From assembly GCA_009785705.1 (NCBI GenBank), contig WQVS01000022.1:1-15425 (forward strand): 15,425 bases of DNA. Reading direction: 5' to 3'. The position numbers and the translations under genes were made by a program. The notes beneath the pieces were generated by a model. That model did no database searches. It was given only the letters and a program-made list of their open reading frames with translations, and had not been told where the DNA came from. The stretch comes from Coriobacteriia bacterium. Lineage in GTDB: Bacteria > Actinomycetota > Coriobacteriia > WRKU01 > WQUG01. Shown piece after piece: positions 1 through 8,291 of this stretch. Positions within the stretch are counted from its first letter, which is position 1. The number at the start of each line of letters is the position of its first letter.

Positions 1-2917
1 GCATGGCATCAGCATAATCTGAAAGAGGGTGATCGGAAAGGTACATTCCCAAATAGTCACGCTCAAAGGCCAACTTTAAGCCTTTTTCCCATTCATCAGC
101 CTCAGTTCCTGGAGGCTCCATCGAATCTTCTTCAAAACCATGTTCTTCTGCATCAAACATCTCAAACATTGATATTTGCCCAGCGTTGCGTTCTTGTGCA
201 CGCTTTGCCGCGTGCTTTAAGAGGCCTTCCTCGACAATGCGGAAAAGTTGCTTGCGAGGATATCCTGTTGAATCAAAAGCCCCTGCTTTAATAAGTGCTT
301 CAATTACGCGCTTATTAGAAACCTTTGCCTCTGCCCTATTTACAAAGTCATAAAGATTTTCAAAGGGTCCATTTTTCTCACGCTCGTCAAGGATAGATTG
401 TGCAACAGCTTCTCCTACACTTTTGATTCCTGCAAGTCCATAACGAATTCCTTCTCCAGGGATATTAAAGAAGTAAATATCTGATTTGTTAACATCAGGG
501 GGCAGTACTGCAAGACCTTCATCTTTACATTCCTGAATGTAGCGCGCCAGTTCATCTGTCTTACCTAGCTTACTTGTAAGAACTGCCGCCATAGTTTCAC
601 CGGGATAATGCGCCTTTAAATACGCCGTTCGCATAGTGGTAAGACCATAGGCTGCAGAATGGCTTTTATTAAATGCATATTCTGCAAAGGGAAGAATATC
701 TTCCCATAACTGAGCGGCCATTGTTCCATCATATCCGCGCTCAATGGCACCGTTAACCCATTTTTCACGCATGGGAGTCAGTACTTCAAGAATCTTTTTA
801 CCCATTGCTTTACGAAGCTTATCTGCTTCTGCTGCGCTAAAACCACTCATTTCCATAGAAATAAGCATTACCTGTTCTTGATATACAATCGCACCGTAGG
901 TGTCTTCAAGAATTGGTTTTAAGCGTTCATCATAGTAGGTAACTTCTCTTTGCCCATGCTTCCGTTGGACAAAGTCATCAACCATTCCTGATTGCAGTGG
1001 ACCTGGTCTGAAAAGCGCAAGAACAGCTACGATGTCAGCGAACTGTGTAGGCTTCATTCTGCGCAAGAGTGCACGCATACCAGAGCTTTCCACCTGAAAA
1101 ACCCCTGCTGTATATGCCTGTGTCAACAATTCAAAAGTTTTTGGGTCATCTAGAGGAATCTCATTCTTATCGATGGTGCGGTCATAGTTTTTTTCTACAG
1201 CCTTAATCGCATCTTCGATTACAGAGAGATTGCGCAAGCCCAAGAAATCCATCTTGAGCAAGCCCATGTCTGCAAGCGTCTCACCATCATACTGAGTAAT
1301 AACTACAGACCCATCTTTATCCTTTGTATCAATCTTTGTGGGAGAGTATTCAGTAATGTCTTCACGACTAATAATTACTGCGCAGGGATGGACACCCTCA
1401 CCACGAATATAACCCTCAATCGAAAGTGCTGCATCAATGACTACTTTTGCTTCTTCATCATTTTTATAGAGCTCTTTAAACTTTGGATTTTTGCGCATTG
1501 CCCCATCAATAGAAGTCAGAAAGGGAATTTGTGCGTTAATTTTTGTGCCTAGACCAAAGGGTTTGTCCATAATGCGTGTAATGTCACGAACTGCCTGCTT
1601 TGCCATAAGTTTAGAATAAGTGATTACCTGAGTTACACGATTTTCACCATACTTTTCACGCACATAATTGATGACCTCATCACGACGACGCGGCTCAAAG
1701 TCCATATCAATATCAGGCATCTCGCTACGCTCTGGATTTAAGAAGCGCTCAAAAAGCAAATCATGCTCTAGCGGATTCAGGTCGGTAATATCAAGAGAGT
1801 AGGCAATAATCGAGCCTGCTGCACTTCCCCGCCCAGGACCCACAGCAATACCACGACTCAATGCCCATCGCGTAAAGTCTGAAACGATTAAAAAGTAAGC
1901 ACAGAAACCCTTTTCAGAGACGATATCAAGTTCAAAGTCTAAACGGTCTAGTGATTCCTTCGGGACGACATCGGTGCCAAAACGCTTTTTCAAGCCTTCA
2001 ACACAAAGTTCTCTTAAGTGGTCGCGCTCCGTCTTGCTTTCTGGGATATCAACAACAGGCAAGATTACCTTGCTAAAGTCCAATTCAACATTGCAAGCTT
2101 TAGCGATTTCAAGCGTATTGTCATAAGCCCCTGCATAATCACCAATGGCCTCTTCCATCTCTGCACGTGACTTCATATGCAGCTCTTTATAGGCCTTCAT
2201 GCGATTAACATCATCAAGCGTCCTGCCACCTGAACCGATACACAACAGGTAGTCCTGCATTATGTCATCACCCTCGCTGACATAATGAATATCGTTCGTT
2301 GCAACAAGCCCTAAGCCCATCTCATGCGCCAATGATGATATGCCATCGCATAATTGTTTTTGCGTTACACCACTCCTTGTAGAGCTACCATGATTTTGAA
2401 TCTCTAGGTAGAAGCTATTTGGATCAAAAACTCCCGCAAAATACTCAGCCCATTTGCGGGCCTCAGCAGGGTCACCCTTTTCAATGAAGCTTGAGACTGC
2501 ACCATACATGCACCCCGAAGTAGCAATAAGTCCTGATGAATATTTTTCCAGGATTTCACTGTCTACACGCGGACGATAGTAAAAGCCTTCTGTCCCTGCA
2601 TGACTACAAATCTTCATAAGATTTTGGTAGCCCTCGTTATTGCGTGCCAGCAAAACCAAATGGTACAAAATTCGATTATTTTGATCTTTCTCAAAACGAG
2701 AATTGGGAGTAAAGTAAATTTCACAACCAATTATGGGTTTAATTTCAGCAGCTTTAGCCTGCTGATAGAAATCAATAGCACCAAACATGTATCCATGGTC
2801 AGTAATCGCCAGTGCAGGCATTTCAAGCTCTTTTGCGCGCGCAATTAGGGGCTTAACCTTAGAGGCACCATCAAGTAGCGAATATTCTGTATGGGTATGC
2901 AGATGAACAAAGCTCAT
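1..2917 (-). CDS. dnaE: DNA polymerase III subunit alpha (replicative polymerase), C-terminus cut by window edge
   Basis: Catalytic subunit of the replicative DNA polymerase. The frame is open from ATG 2917-2915 to the window edge, giving 972 residues; DnaE1 proteins are usually about 1,150-1,180, so roughly 200 C-terminal residues (OB fold and tau-binding tail) lie outside. The N-terminal PHP domain opens with HLHTHTEYS (H5, H7, H9). The palm carries PDIDMDFE with D402 and D404, which match E. coli D401 and D403, and MDFLGLRNL supplies the third acidic residue (about D557). A helix-hairpin-helix-like stretch (YGLAGIKSVGEAVA) follows near residue 825, and LGMYLSDHPL near 957 precedes the OB region. 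The start overlaps the yerC stop as ATGA; GAGGA sits 9 nt upstream inside yerC. Histidine-rich PHP metal sites usually mean a proofreading exonuclease in families without DnaQ, but that is family knowledge and was not tested. Identity is secure. Confidence 0.97.
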   Translation of the reverse strand, partial: MSFVHLHTHTEYSLLDGASKVKPLIARAKELEMPALAITDHGYMFGAIDFYQQAKAAEIKPIIGCEIYFTPNSRFEKDQNNRILYHLVLLARNNEGYQNLMKICSHAGTEGFYYRPRVDSEILEKYSSGLIATSGCMYGAVSSFIEKGDPAEARKWAEYFAGVFDPNSFYLEIQNHGSSTRSGVTQKQLCDGISSLAHEMGLGLVATNDIHYVSEGDDIMQDYLLCIGSGGRTLDDVNRMKAYKELHMKSRAEMEEAIGDYAGAYDNTLEIAKACNVELDFSKVILPVVDIPESKTERDHLRELCVEGLKKRFGTDVVPKESLDRLDFELDIVSEKGFCAYFLIVSDFTRWALSRGIAVGPGRGSAAGSIIAYSLDITDLNPLEHDLLFERFLNPERSEMPDIDMDFEPRRRDEVINYVREKYGENRVTQVITYSKLMAKQAVRDITRIMDKPFGLGTKINAQIPFLTSIDGAMRKNPKFKELYKNDEEAKVVIDAALSIEGYIRGEGVHPCAVIISREDITEYSPTKIDTKDKDGSVVITQYDGETLADMGLLKMDFLGLRNLSVIEDAIKAVEKNYDRTIDKNEIPLDDPKTFELLTQAYTAGVFQVESSGMRALLRRMKPTQFADIVAVLALFRPGPLQSGMVDDFVQRKHGQREVTYYDERLKPILEDTYGAIVYQEQVMLISMEMSGFSAAEADKLRKAMGKKILEVLTPMREKWVNGAIERGYDGTMAAQLWEDILPFAEYAFNKSHSAAYGLTTMRTAYLKAHYPGETMAAVLTSKLGKTDELARYIQECKDEGLAVLPPDVNKSDIYFFNIPGEGIRYGLAGIKSVGEAVAQSILDEREKNGPFENLYDFVNRAEAKVSNKRVIEALIKAGAFDSTGYPRKQLFRIVEEGLLKHAAKRAQERNAGQISMFEMFDAEEHGFEEDSMEPPGTEADEWEKGLKLAFERDYLGMYLSDHPLSDYADAM

Positions 2918-3243
2918 GGGCGGTTTTCCTCAAGACGTTTAAGCAGTGTGATATATCCTGTATTGCCGTATTGCAGGCACTTTGACACTCTGGCAATAGT
3001 TGCTGCAGATGCTCCTGTTTCTCTCTCTATAGCTGCATAGGCTGTGCCCTGAGAAAGCATCTGTGCCACCTGCAGACGTTGCGCCATTTCGCTGAGCTCA
3101 CGTGGCGTGGTTACATCCAGCATAAAATTAAACAGTTCGTCATTATTGTGCGCTAAGCGCAGAGCATTAAGCAGCTCTTCTACTGCCTCTGTTCGCAGAG
3201 GATGCTGTGCTGTATTTTGTGCCTTACTGCTTATATTAGACAT
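2914..3243 (-). CDS. yerC: YerC/YecD family TrpR-like DNA-binding regulator
   Basis: A 109-residue protein of the YerC/YecD family, relatives of the tryptophan repressor TrpR. The core (residues about 20-105) shows the family pattern: an N-terminal helical region with LLNALRLAHNNDELFNFMLDV, then TPRELSEMAQRLQVAQML, and a helix-turn-helix in GTAYAAIERETGASAATIARV (about 67-87), ending with LQYGNTGY. TrpR relatives act as dimeric DNA-binding proteins; the target and any ligand of this family are poorly defined, and nothing here indicates tryptophan regulation. The ATG has a good ribosome site (AAGGAG at 3252-3257, 8 nt spacer). It begins 42 nt after the rel stop, and its stop overlaps the dnaE start by four bases, so it is probably co-transcribed and translationally coupled with dnaE. 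Confidence 0.9.
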   Translation of the reverse strand: MSNISSKAQNTAQHPLRTEAVEELLNALRLAHNNDELFNFMLDVTTPRELSEMAQRLQVAQMLSQGTAYAAIERETGASAATIARVSKCLQYGNTGYITLLKRLEENRP

Positions 3244-3251
3244 GAAAGTAA

Positions 3252-3257
3252 CTCCTT
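3252..3257 (-). promoter_or_regulatory. Ribosome binding site of yerC
   Basis: AAGGAG on the minus strand with an 8-nt spacer to ATG at 3243. It fixes the yerC start. The site partly overlaps a short dyad (CCTTC/GAAGG), too small to be a convincing regulatory hairpin. Confidence 0.7.
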
Positions 3258-3285
3258 CGGAAGGATTACGTGAATAGTTTTAGCT

Positions 3286-5583
3286 TTAGTACGTCTTCTT
3301 CTTCAAGTTTTCACCTGGCAACATGCGTCTAGCCGCAAAGACACCCTCAACACCACGAAGTGAGCTAAGCAATGCGTCCAAGCTTGCCATCTCACCCGTT
3401 TCAAAGAGGAAGCGCATATCCACAATACCATCTTTGTGGGTTGTTGTTGCAGAAGACAAAATATTGACACCGCTTTCTGCAACTTTCATGGTTACATCTT
3501 GCAGCAGGCGGAGCCTGTCCAAGGCTTGAACAAATACCTCAATATGATAAGTTGCATGGGCATCACGATCCCACTCAACCTTTATAAAGCGCTCTGGAGT
3601 ATGTTGTAAATCTCTAACATTAGGGCAACTCGCACGATGCACCGATACACCACGCCCCCTAGTAATAAAACCTACAATATCGTCTCCGGGCACAGGATTG
3701 CAGCATTTTGAAAGTCTAACAAGTACATCTTCTATACCTGCAACACGAATCCCGCCACCTGTTTGCTTGGGCTTACGTGCATGCCTTGGTGCCATCATGG
3801 CAGTCTCTAGGGTAAACTCTGCCTCTTCTGTGCTAGCAACGCCCCCTGGCCTATCAACTGCCTCTTCTGCAGCTAAGACCTTTGCACCCTTGCTATCTTT
3901 TGCAAGTAGTCCAGATGCACTCAGCTGCTTCAACAAGCGCGTTCCCACCAGACGGGCAGAGAGCTTTGAAGAACCAATCTGTGCGTAAAGTTCATCAATA
4001 GTCTTATAGTGCATATCTAAAGCAACTAAACCTAGTTCTTTTTCGACCTTACGTGTGGCAATGCTTACTCCATGCTTGCGCATAATCTTCATTAACATAT
4101 CGCGACCATTGCTTATGTCATCAGAGCGCGTGCTCTTAGACAGATAGCCACGAATCTTGCTGCGAGCACTAGAGGTCACCACAATATCAAGCCAGTCACG
4201 GCTAGGGCTAGAATTCTTGTTAGTCAGAATCTCTATCTGATCGCCCATCTCCAACTGATAAGCCAGGGGCACAATAGTGCCATTTACCTTTGCCCCTACT
4301 GTCTGATGACCAACCTCTGTGTGAATGCTGTAAGCAAAATCAAGTGGAGTCGCACCCTTCTTCAAAGGTTTTACATCGCCACGCGGAGAAAAGACAAACA
4401 CCTCCTCATCGAAGAGGTCTATGCGCAGAGCATCCATAAATTCAACCGGGTCACTGGTTTCATTTTGCCAGTCCAAGATTTGGCGCAACCAAGATAAACG
4501 GTCATCCATTTTGTCGTCAGTACTGGCGGGCTTACCCTCTTTATAGCGCCAATGTGCCGCAATGCCATATTCGGCACGGCGATGCATTTCTGCAGTACGA
4601 ATCTGAATTTCCAGAGGGCGCCCTGTAGGCCCAATTACCGTAGTGTGCAATGACTGATACATGTTAAACTTTGGCATAGCAATGTAGTCTTTAAAGCGAC
4701 CCGGCATAGGCTTGTACAGATTATGCACCATACCTAAGACACCGTAGACGTCCTTAACTGAATCCACAACAATACGTAAGGCAATAAGGTCATGGATTTC
4801 GCTAAAGTCCTTGCCGCGATTCTTCATCTTTTGATAGATGCTATACAGGTGTTTTGGACGACCCTGAATTTTTGCTTGAATACTTACCGTATCAAGTACA
4901 TCAGCAATTTCTGTCATGATGCCTTTGCCATAAGCCTCACGAGCCTCACGACTCTCTTGCACCATAAGCTCTACTTGATGATATTTTTCTGGTGACAGGT
5001 AAGAAAAGGCTAAATCTTCCAATTCCCACTTGATGGCAGAAATACCGAAGCGATGCGCCAAAGGAGCAAAGATATCCATCGTTTCTCGTGACTTTAAAAC
5101 ACGCTTTTTCTCGGGAAGAGCATCTAAGGTTCGCATATTGTGCAGGCGGTCTGCCAGCTTTATCAAAATTACACGCACATCTTTTGCCATAGCTATGACC
5201 ATTTTGCGCATAGAGTCTGATTGCTGTTCCGTACGTGTAGTGTAACTAACCTTACCCAGCTTTGTTACACCGTCAACAAGGTCGGCGACCTCCTCGCCGA
5301 AGATTTTCTTGACATCCGCTATAGAAATATCATCATTATCTTCAACAGCATCATGCAAAAGTGCCGCCTGAATAGTTGCCGAATCCATGTTAAGCCCCGA
5401 CAAAATGTCTGCGACTTCCAGGGGATGATTGATGAAAGGTTCACCTGACTTGCGCACTTGACCGCCGTGAGCCTTGTCAGCAAAATCATAGGCTTTTCGA
5501 ATTGCCTCAACGTTCACATTGGGATTTGAGGCTAGAACGTCACTTATTAATACCTCAATATCTAAAGGTCGCAACTCACTCAT
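3286..5583 (-). CDS. rel: Bifunctional (p)ppGpp synthetase/hydrolase (long RelA/SpoT homologue)
   Basis: Cytoplasmic enzyme that makes and degrades the stringent-response alarmone (p)ppGpp. The 765 residues have the full long-RSH layout. The HD hydrolase domain (about 25-190) has H53, H77-D78 in LLHDAVED, and D145 in LADRLHNMRTL. The synthetase domain (about 235-345) has D265 in HDLIALR, the RFKD motif at 296-299, YQSLHT at 309-314 and E325 in LEIQIRT. TGS is about 393-455, a CCNP zinc region (C627, C628, H649, C653) follows, and the C-terminal ACT/RRM is about 677-752. RFKD, rather than the acidic ExDD of monofunctional RelA, together with intact hydrolase ligands, predicts both activities. 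The sequence around the synthetase active site reads MPKFNMYQSLHT, with F where many relatives have P. ATG at 5583 overlaps the upstream stop as ATGA and has no clear Shine-Dalgarno sequence, suggesting coupled translation. Confidence 0.97.
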   Translation of the reverse strand: MSELRPLDIEVLISDVLASNPNVNVEAIRKAYDFADKAHGGQVRKSGEPFINHPLEVADILSGLNMDSATIQAALLHDAVEDNDDISIADVKKIFGEEVADLVDGVTKLGKVSYTTRTEQQSDSMRKMVIAMAKDVRVILIKLADRLHNMRTLDALPEKKRVLKSRETMDIFAPLAHRFGISAIKWELEDLAFSYLSPEKYHQVELMVQESREAREAYGKGIMTEIADVLDTVSIQAKIQGRPKHLYSIYQKMKNRGKDFSEIHDLIALRIVVDSVKDVYGVLGMVHNLYKPMPGRFKDYIAMPKFNMYQSLHTTVIGPTGRPLEIQIRTAEMHRRAEYGIAAHWRYKEGKPASTDDKMDDRLSWLRQILDWQNETSDPVEFMDALRIDLFDEEVFVFSPRGDVKPLKKGATPLDFAYSIHTEVGHQTVGAKVNGTIVPLAYQLEMGDQIEILTNKNSSPSRDWLDIVVTSSARSKIRGYLSKSTRSDDISNGRDMLMKIMRKHGVSIATRKVEKELGLVALDMHYKTIDELYAQIGSSKLSARLVGTRLLKQLSASGLLAKDSKGAKVLAAEEAVDRPGGVASTEEAEFTLETAMMAPRHARKPKQTGGGIRVAGIEDVLVRLSKCCNPVPGDDIVGFITRGRGVSVHRASCPNVRDLQHTPERFIKVEWDRDAHATYHIEVFVQALDRLRLLQDVTMKVAESGVNILSSATTTHKDGIVDMRFLFETGEMASLDALLSSLRGVEGVFAARRMLPGENLKKKTY

Positions 5584-7061
5584 ACCACTGAGGCAACAAG
5601 CTCTTTGTTTTCGTCTTTATTAAAGTGCTGGTACAACAAGAAGCTTCCCAATCCCAGCAAGACTACTACCACTACAATGCCAGCAATCAAGAGAAGATTG
5701 ATTCCACTACTTCCCTCACCCTCAACAACAAGTGGTTCTTGCGTTGGAGCAGCAATAGGGGGCGGAGCAATACCAGACCCGTCAGGTTCTGCCGTAATGG
5801 CCGCAGTCGCAGGAAGCACATCATCTTCGGATGCACTTGCGACAGAGGTCGACTCGTCGCTGCTTGCCGTAGGTGATGACTCATTACTTGCCGTAACTGT
5901 TGTTGAGGCACTTACGACAGGTGTAGTCAAAGTGCTCGCTGGCACTCGATTCAAGGTGGGAGCCTGCAACACTGTGCCCACATTACTATTGCCTGCATTA
6001 TTGCTGGCAGCATCAACATCGCTTCCTAAAGCAGGAGAGGGTGTTGACGGATTAGGAGAGCTAGGTGGTGGAGTAGGCAAAACAGGCATATTTGGAACCT
6101 GAACAACCGGGGGCCTATCATCAAGTACATTTATGCTAATAGTAGTCATTACTTGTTCTGGCAATTCAGCAATTCCAGGGGACACTTCAAGATTCACAGC
6201 CTCTTCGAGGTCTTTGGTATCCTGATAGGATTGTCGAGCAGAAACAGCGGGCGTTGCAGGCACGCTGAGAGACAAAGTACAGCCATTAGCTGTCTGGCAC
6301 TCAATAAAGTCTGCTAATTCCTGTTCATCTACGTTAATCTCATCGGTTAAAGCGATTCCAGACTCTATATGGTAGGCACGCGCATAAGCTTTATCCATCA
6401 CTGATTGTGCGCAAAGAGTTGTTTTGTCAGAAAAAAGCATTCTAAAATTATGAGCGTAAAAAACGATCCCATCTTCGACAGTAGTATTGTCGTCAACAAC
6501 AAAAACATTGATTGTTACAGTAGGATATGTGCTTGTCTCATCACTATAATCATCGTCACTATCTTCTGCCAAAAGATCACTTGCTTTTAAAGGGTCGTCA
6601 CCTTCAGCCGTTAAGGTAGCTTCAACTGTCAAGGTCACCTCATAAGAACCAATAGCGCGACGTAAGCCACTCTCCTTAACGACGGGAATAAACTTATCCG
6701 ATGGACCTTCTTCATCATGCACTACGGCATTTGCCAAGACAGGTACATCTGCATCAAAGAAATCATCAATGTGCAAAACAAAATTATCTGCAAAAAGAGT
6801 ATAAGGCACAGCAGTAGAACTTGCATCAACACTATCATTGAGTGTTCCTCTTTTTAGGGCACTTTTTTCATGACCGATTTCTGCATGAAGAGTCTGAAGC
6901 TTTGCTTCAGGAAATGCTGCATAAGCAGACGGCAGGAGCAAGGCAAAAGCCATGATAAGACTCACAGCAATAAGCACACAAAGAGCCACTGCAGGTACTG
7001 CAGATCTATGTGCAAACAACATTAAAAAGCCTATTTCCTGTTTTGATTTCGCCGCATTCAT
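5580..7061 (-). CDS. Unrecognised surface protein: signal peptide, duplicated ectodomain, Pro/Ser/Thr linker, C-terminal membrane anchor
   Basis: A 493-residue protein I cannot assign to a named family. Residues 1-48 form a long signal peptide: basic start (K5, K7, R19), hydrophobic core about 22-43, likely cleavage after SAYA (48/49). Two similar segments follow, about 87-191 (opening LFADNFVLHIDD, closing VTINVFVVDD) and about 199-315 (opening FYAHNFRMLFSD, closing ISINVLDD), probably a beta-rich repeat. Segment two has C217, C255 and C261. Residues 316-452 are low complexity, rich in P, S, T and A, like a wall-spanning stalk. A transmembrane helix (about 454-477) is followed by a short charged tail (HFNKDENKEL). 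There is no LPXTG sorting motif. Predicted topology: outside domain, single anchor, short cytoplasmic tail. AGGGG lies 6 nt before ATG 7061. The gene stop overlaps the rel start by four bases. The CDS is well supported; function is unknown. Confidence 0.85.
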   Translation of the reverse strand: MNAAKSKQEIGFLMLFAHRSAVPAVALCVLIAVSLIMAFALLLPSAYAAFPEAKLQTLHAEIGHEKSALKRGTLNDSVDASSTAVPYTLFADNFVLHIDDFFDADVPVLANAVVHDEEGPSDKFIPVVKESGLRRAIGSYEVTLTVEATLTAEGDDPLKASDLLAEDSDDDYSDETSTYPTVTINVFVVDDNTTVEDGIVFYAHNFRMLFSDKTTLCAQSVMDKAYARAYHIESGIALTDEINVDEQELADFIECQTANGCTLSLSVPATPAVSARQSYQDTKDLEEAVNLEVSPGIAELPEQVMTTISINVLDDRPPVVQVPNMPVLPTPPPSSPNPSTPSPALGSDVDAASNNAGNSNVGTVLQAPTLNRVPASTLTTPVVSASTTVTASNESSPTASSDESTSVASASEDDVLPATAAITAEPDGSGIAPPPIAAPTQEPLVVEGEGSSGINLLLIAGIVVVVVLLGLGSFLLYQHFNKDENKELVASVV

Positions 7062-7098
7062 GGAAATCCCCTATCAGCTTTGGCCAAACTTGCTAACC

Positions 7099-7104
7099 AT
7101 TATA
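7099..7104 (-). promoter_or_regulatory. Candidate -10 element for the surface protein-rel-yerC-dnaE transcript
   Basis: A perfect TATAAT on the minus strand lies in the 73-nt gap between cysE and the surface-protein gene, about 38 nt before its ATG, giving a short leader. The -35 is weak: a hexamer at 17 nt reads ACTTTT, and the better TTGCAC is 21 nt away. No rho-independent terminator separates cysE from this gene, so read-through from the clpC operon is also possible. Confidence 0.45.
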
Positions 7105-7134
7105 TCGAAATTTTACCCAGTAAAAGTGCAAACA

Positions 7135-7776
7135 CTATACCTTAATTTTACTTTCAAGCTCTTCAACACGCTTTAGCAACTGGTCAATGGTGTCCTTCAG
7201 AGGGTCAGGTAAAATCTCTTTTGGTAACTTACAGTCTGGTGATTGCTTCTCAGATTTTTCAGCCTTTTCACCTACAATTTTTGCAGGAATACCAACAACG
7301 GTAGCATCATCAGGAACGTCTCTTACGACAACTGCCCCACCACCAACTTTTGAGTTATTGCCCAATTCGATGGCCCCGAGAACTGATGCGTTTACACCAA
7401 CAACTACACCATTCCCCAAGGTAGGATGACGCTTGCCTGTCTCCTTTCCTGTCCCCCCCAAGGTAACTCCCTGGTAAAGAGTGACATCGTCACCAATAAT
7501 GGTAGTCTCACCAATTACAACTCCCATACCATGGTCAATAAAAAAGCGTCTTCCAATTTCTGCTCCTGGATGTATTTCAATGCCCGTAAAGAAGCGGGCA
7601 CATTGTGAACCCATGCGCGCAAAGAAAGTCAATCGCTTTTTATATAGCCAGTGATGAATACGATGTAAGACTATCGCATGTAAACCTGGATAGTTAACCA
7701 GGGCATTTAAAACACTTGTTGCCGCAGGATCGTTTGTCTGAATTACCTCAACACTATCACGCAATGTTCTAAACAT
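7135..7776 (-). CDS. cysE: Serine O-acetyltransferase
   Basis: Transfers acetyl from acetyl-CoA to L-serine, giving O-acetylserine, the precursor that O-acetylserine sulfhydrylase turns into cysteine. The 213-residue length fits the short EpsC/CysE class common in Gram-positive bacteria. After an alpha-helical N-terminus, a left-handed beta-helix of hexapeptide repeats begins near residue 64 (FTGIEIHPGAEIG). It contains the active-site stretch DHGMGVVIGET (D81, H82) and the loop GGTGKETGKRHPTLG (H117), and ends near GIPAKIVGE. Residues about 192-213 add a short heptad-like helix (LKDTIDQLLKRVEELESKI) that could stabilise oligomers. AGAGG with a 6-nt spacer precedes ATG 7776, 20 nt after the ispF stop, so it is probably the last gene of the clpC operon. 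No T-box or other cysteine-sensing leader is visible in the 20-nt gap. Confidence 0.96.
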   Translation of the reverse strand: MFRTLRDSVEVIQTNDPAATSVLNALVNYPGLHAIVLHRIHHWLYKKRLTFFARMGSQCARFFTGIEIHPGAEIGRRFFIDHGMGVVIGETTIIGDDVTLYQGVTLGGTGKETGKRHPTLGNGVVVGVNASVLGAIELGNNSKVGGGAVVVRDVPDDATVVGIPAKIVGEKAEKSEKQSPDCKLPKEILPDPLKDTIDQLLKRVEELESKIKV

Positions 7777-7796
7777 AATCTACCTCTTTCACAAGT

Positions 7797-8291
7797 CTAG
7801 CTCATGCAAAGCAGGACTGTAGCATGGGCTGCTATGCCCTCTTTTCGTCCCGCAAAACCTAATCCTTCTGTGGTGGTTGCCTTTAGTCCTATCATGCTAA
7901 CATCTACCGATAGGGCATCTGCTAAATTTTCACGCATTTTTTCACGATAAGGTGAAAGCTTTGGAGCCTGCGCTACAAGAATGCAGTCAGCATCCACAAT
8001 TTGATAACCAGCATCTATAACACGCTGCGTCGCCACGCGCAGCAGTTCGATTGAATCTGCATTCTTAAATTGCATGTCTGTATCAGGAAACAATTGCCCT
8101 ATATCTTGCGCGCCCTCAATGCGTGCTGCTCCCAATAAGGCATCTGTCAAGGCGTGTGCTAAAACATCAGCGTCAGAATGTCCATCAAGACCCAAATCAT
8201 AAGGAACGATTACTCCACCCAAGATAAGGTCTCTGTCAGGAGCAAAGGCATGAACGTCATATCCTGTTCCAATACGTAGTCCTTTAATCAT
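7797..8291 (-). CDS. ispF: 2-C-methyl-D-erythritol 2,4-cyclodiphosphate synthase
   Basis: Cyclises CDP-methylerythritol 2-phosphate to methylerythritol cyclodiphosphate, releasing CMP, in the MEP route to isoprenoid precursors. The 164-residue protein has family-typical length. Metal ligands D12 and H14 lie in IGTGYDVHAF and H46 in HSDADVLAHALTDALLGA, equivalent to D8, H10 and H42 of E. coli IspF. Further signatures are DIGQLFPDTD, SPYREKMRENLA and the C-terminal KATTTEGLGFAGRKEGIAA. ATG 8291 overlaps the ispD stop as ATGA, and GGAG lies about 10 nt upstream inside ispD. The enzyme works as a homotrimer with active sites at subunit interfaces (family knowledge). It acts directly downstream of CDP-ME kinase (IspE), which follows IspD; ispE is not in the window. 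Confidence 0.97.
   Translation of the reverse strand: MIKGLRIGTGYDVHAFAPDRDLILGGVIVPYDLGLDGHSDADVLAHALTDALLGAARIEGAQDIGQLFPDTDMQFKNADSIELLRVATQRVIDAGYQIVDADCILVAQAPKLSPYREKMRENLADALSVDVSMIGLKATTTEGLGFAGRKEGIAAHATVLLCMS

Noticed and set aside
2600..2848. 82-codon plus-strand frame opposite the dnaE PHP domain
   Set aside because: dnaE is intact and conserved across this stretch on the minus strand; the opposing frame has no motif or ribosome site.
300..2900. Possible frameshift or intein in dnaE
   Set aside because: The minus-strand frame reads from ATG 2917 through both catalytic motifs to the window edge without a stop, and spacing of the motifs matches E. coli DnaE within two residues.
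5605..6102. 165-codon open frame on the plus strand opposite the surface protein gene
   Set aside because: It is antisense to the low-complexity stalk, whose repetitive codons keep the opposite frame open; no ribosome site or domain.
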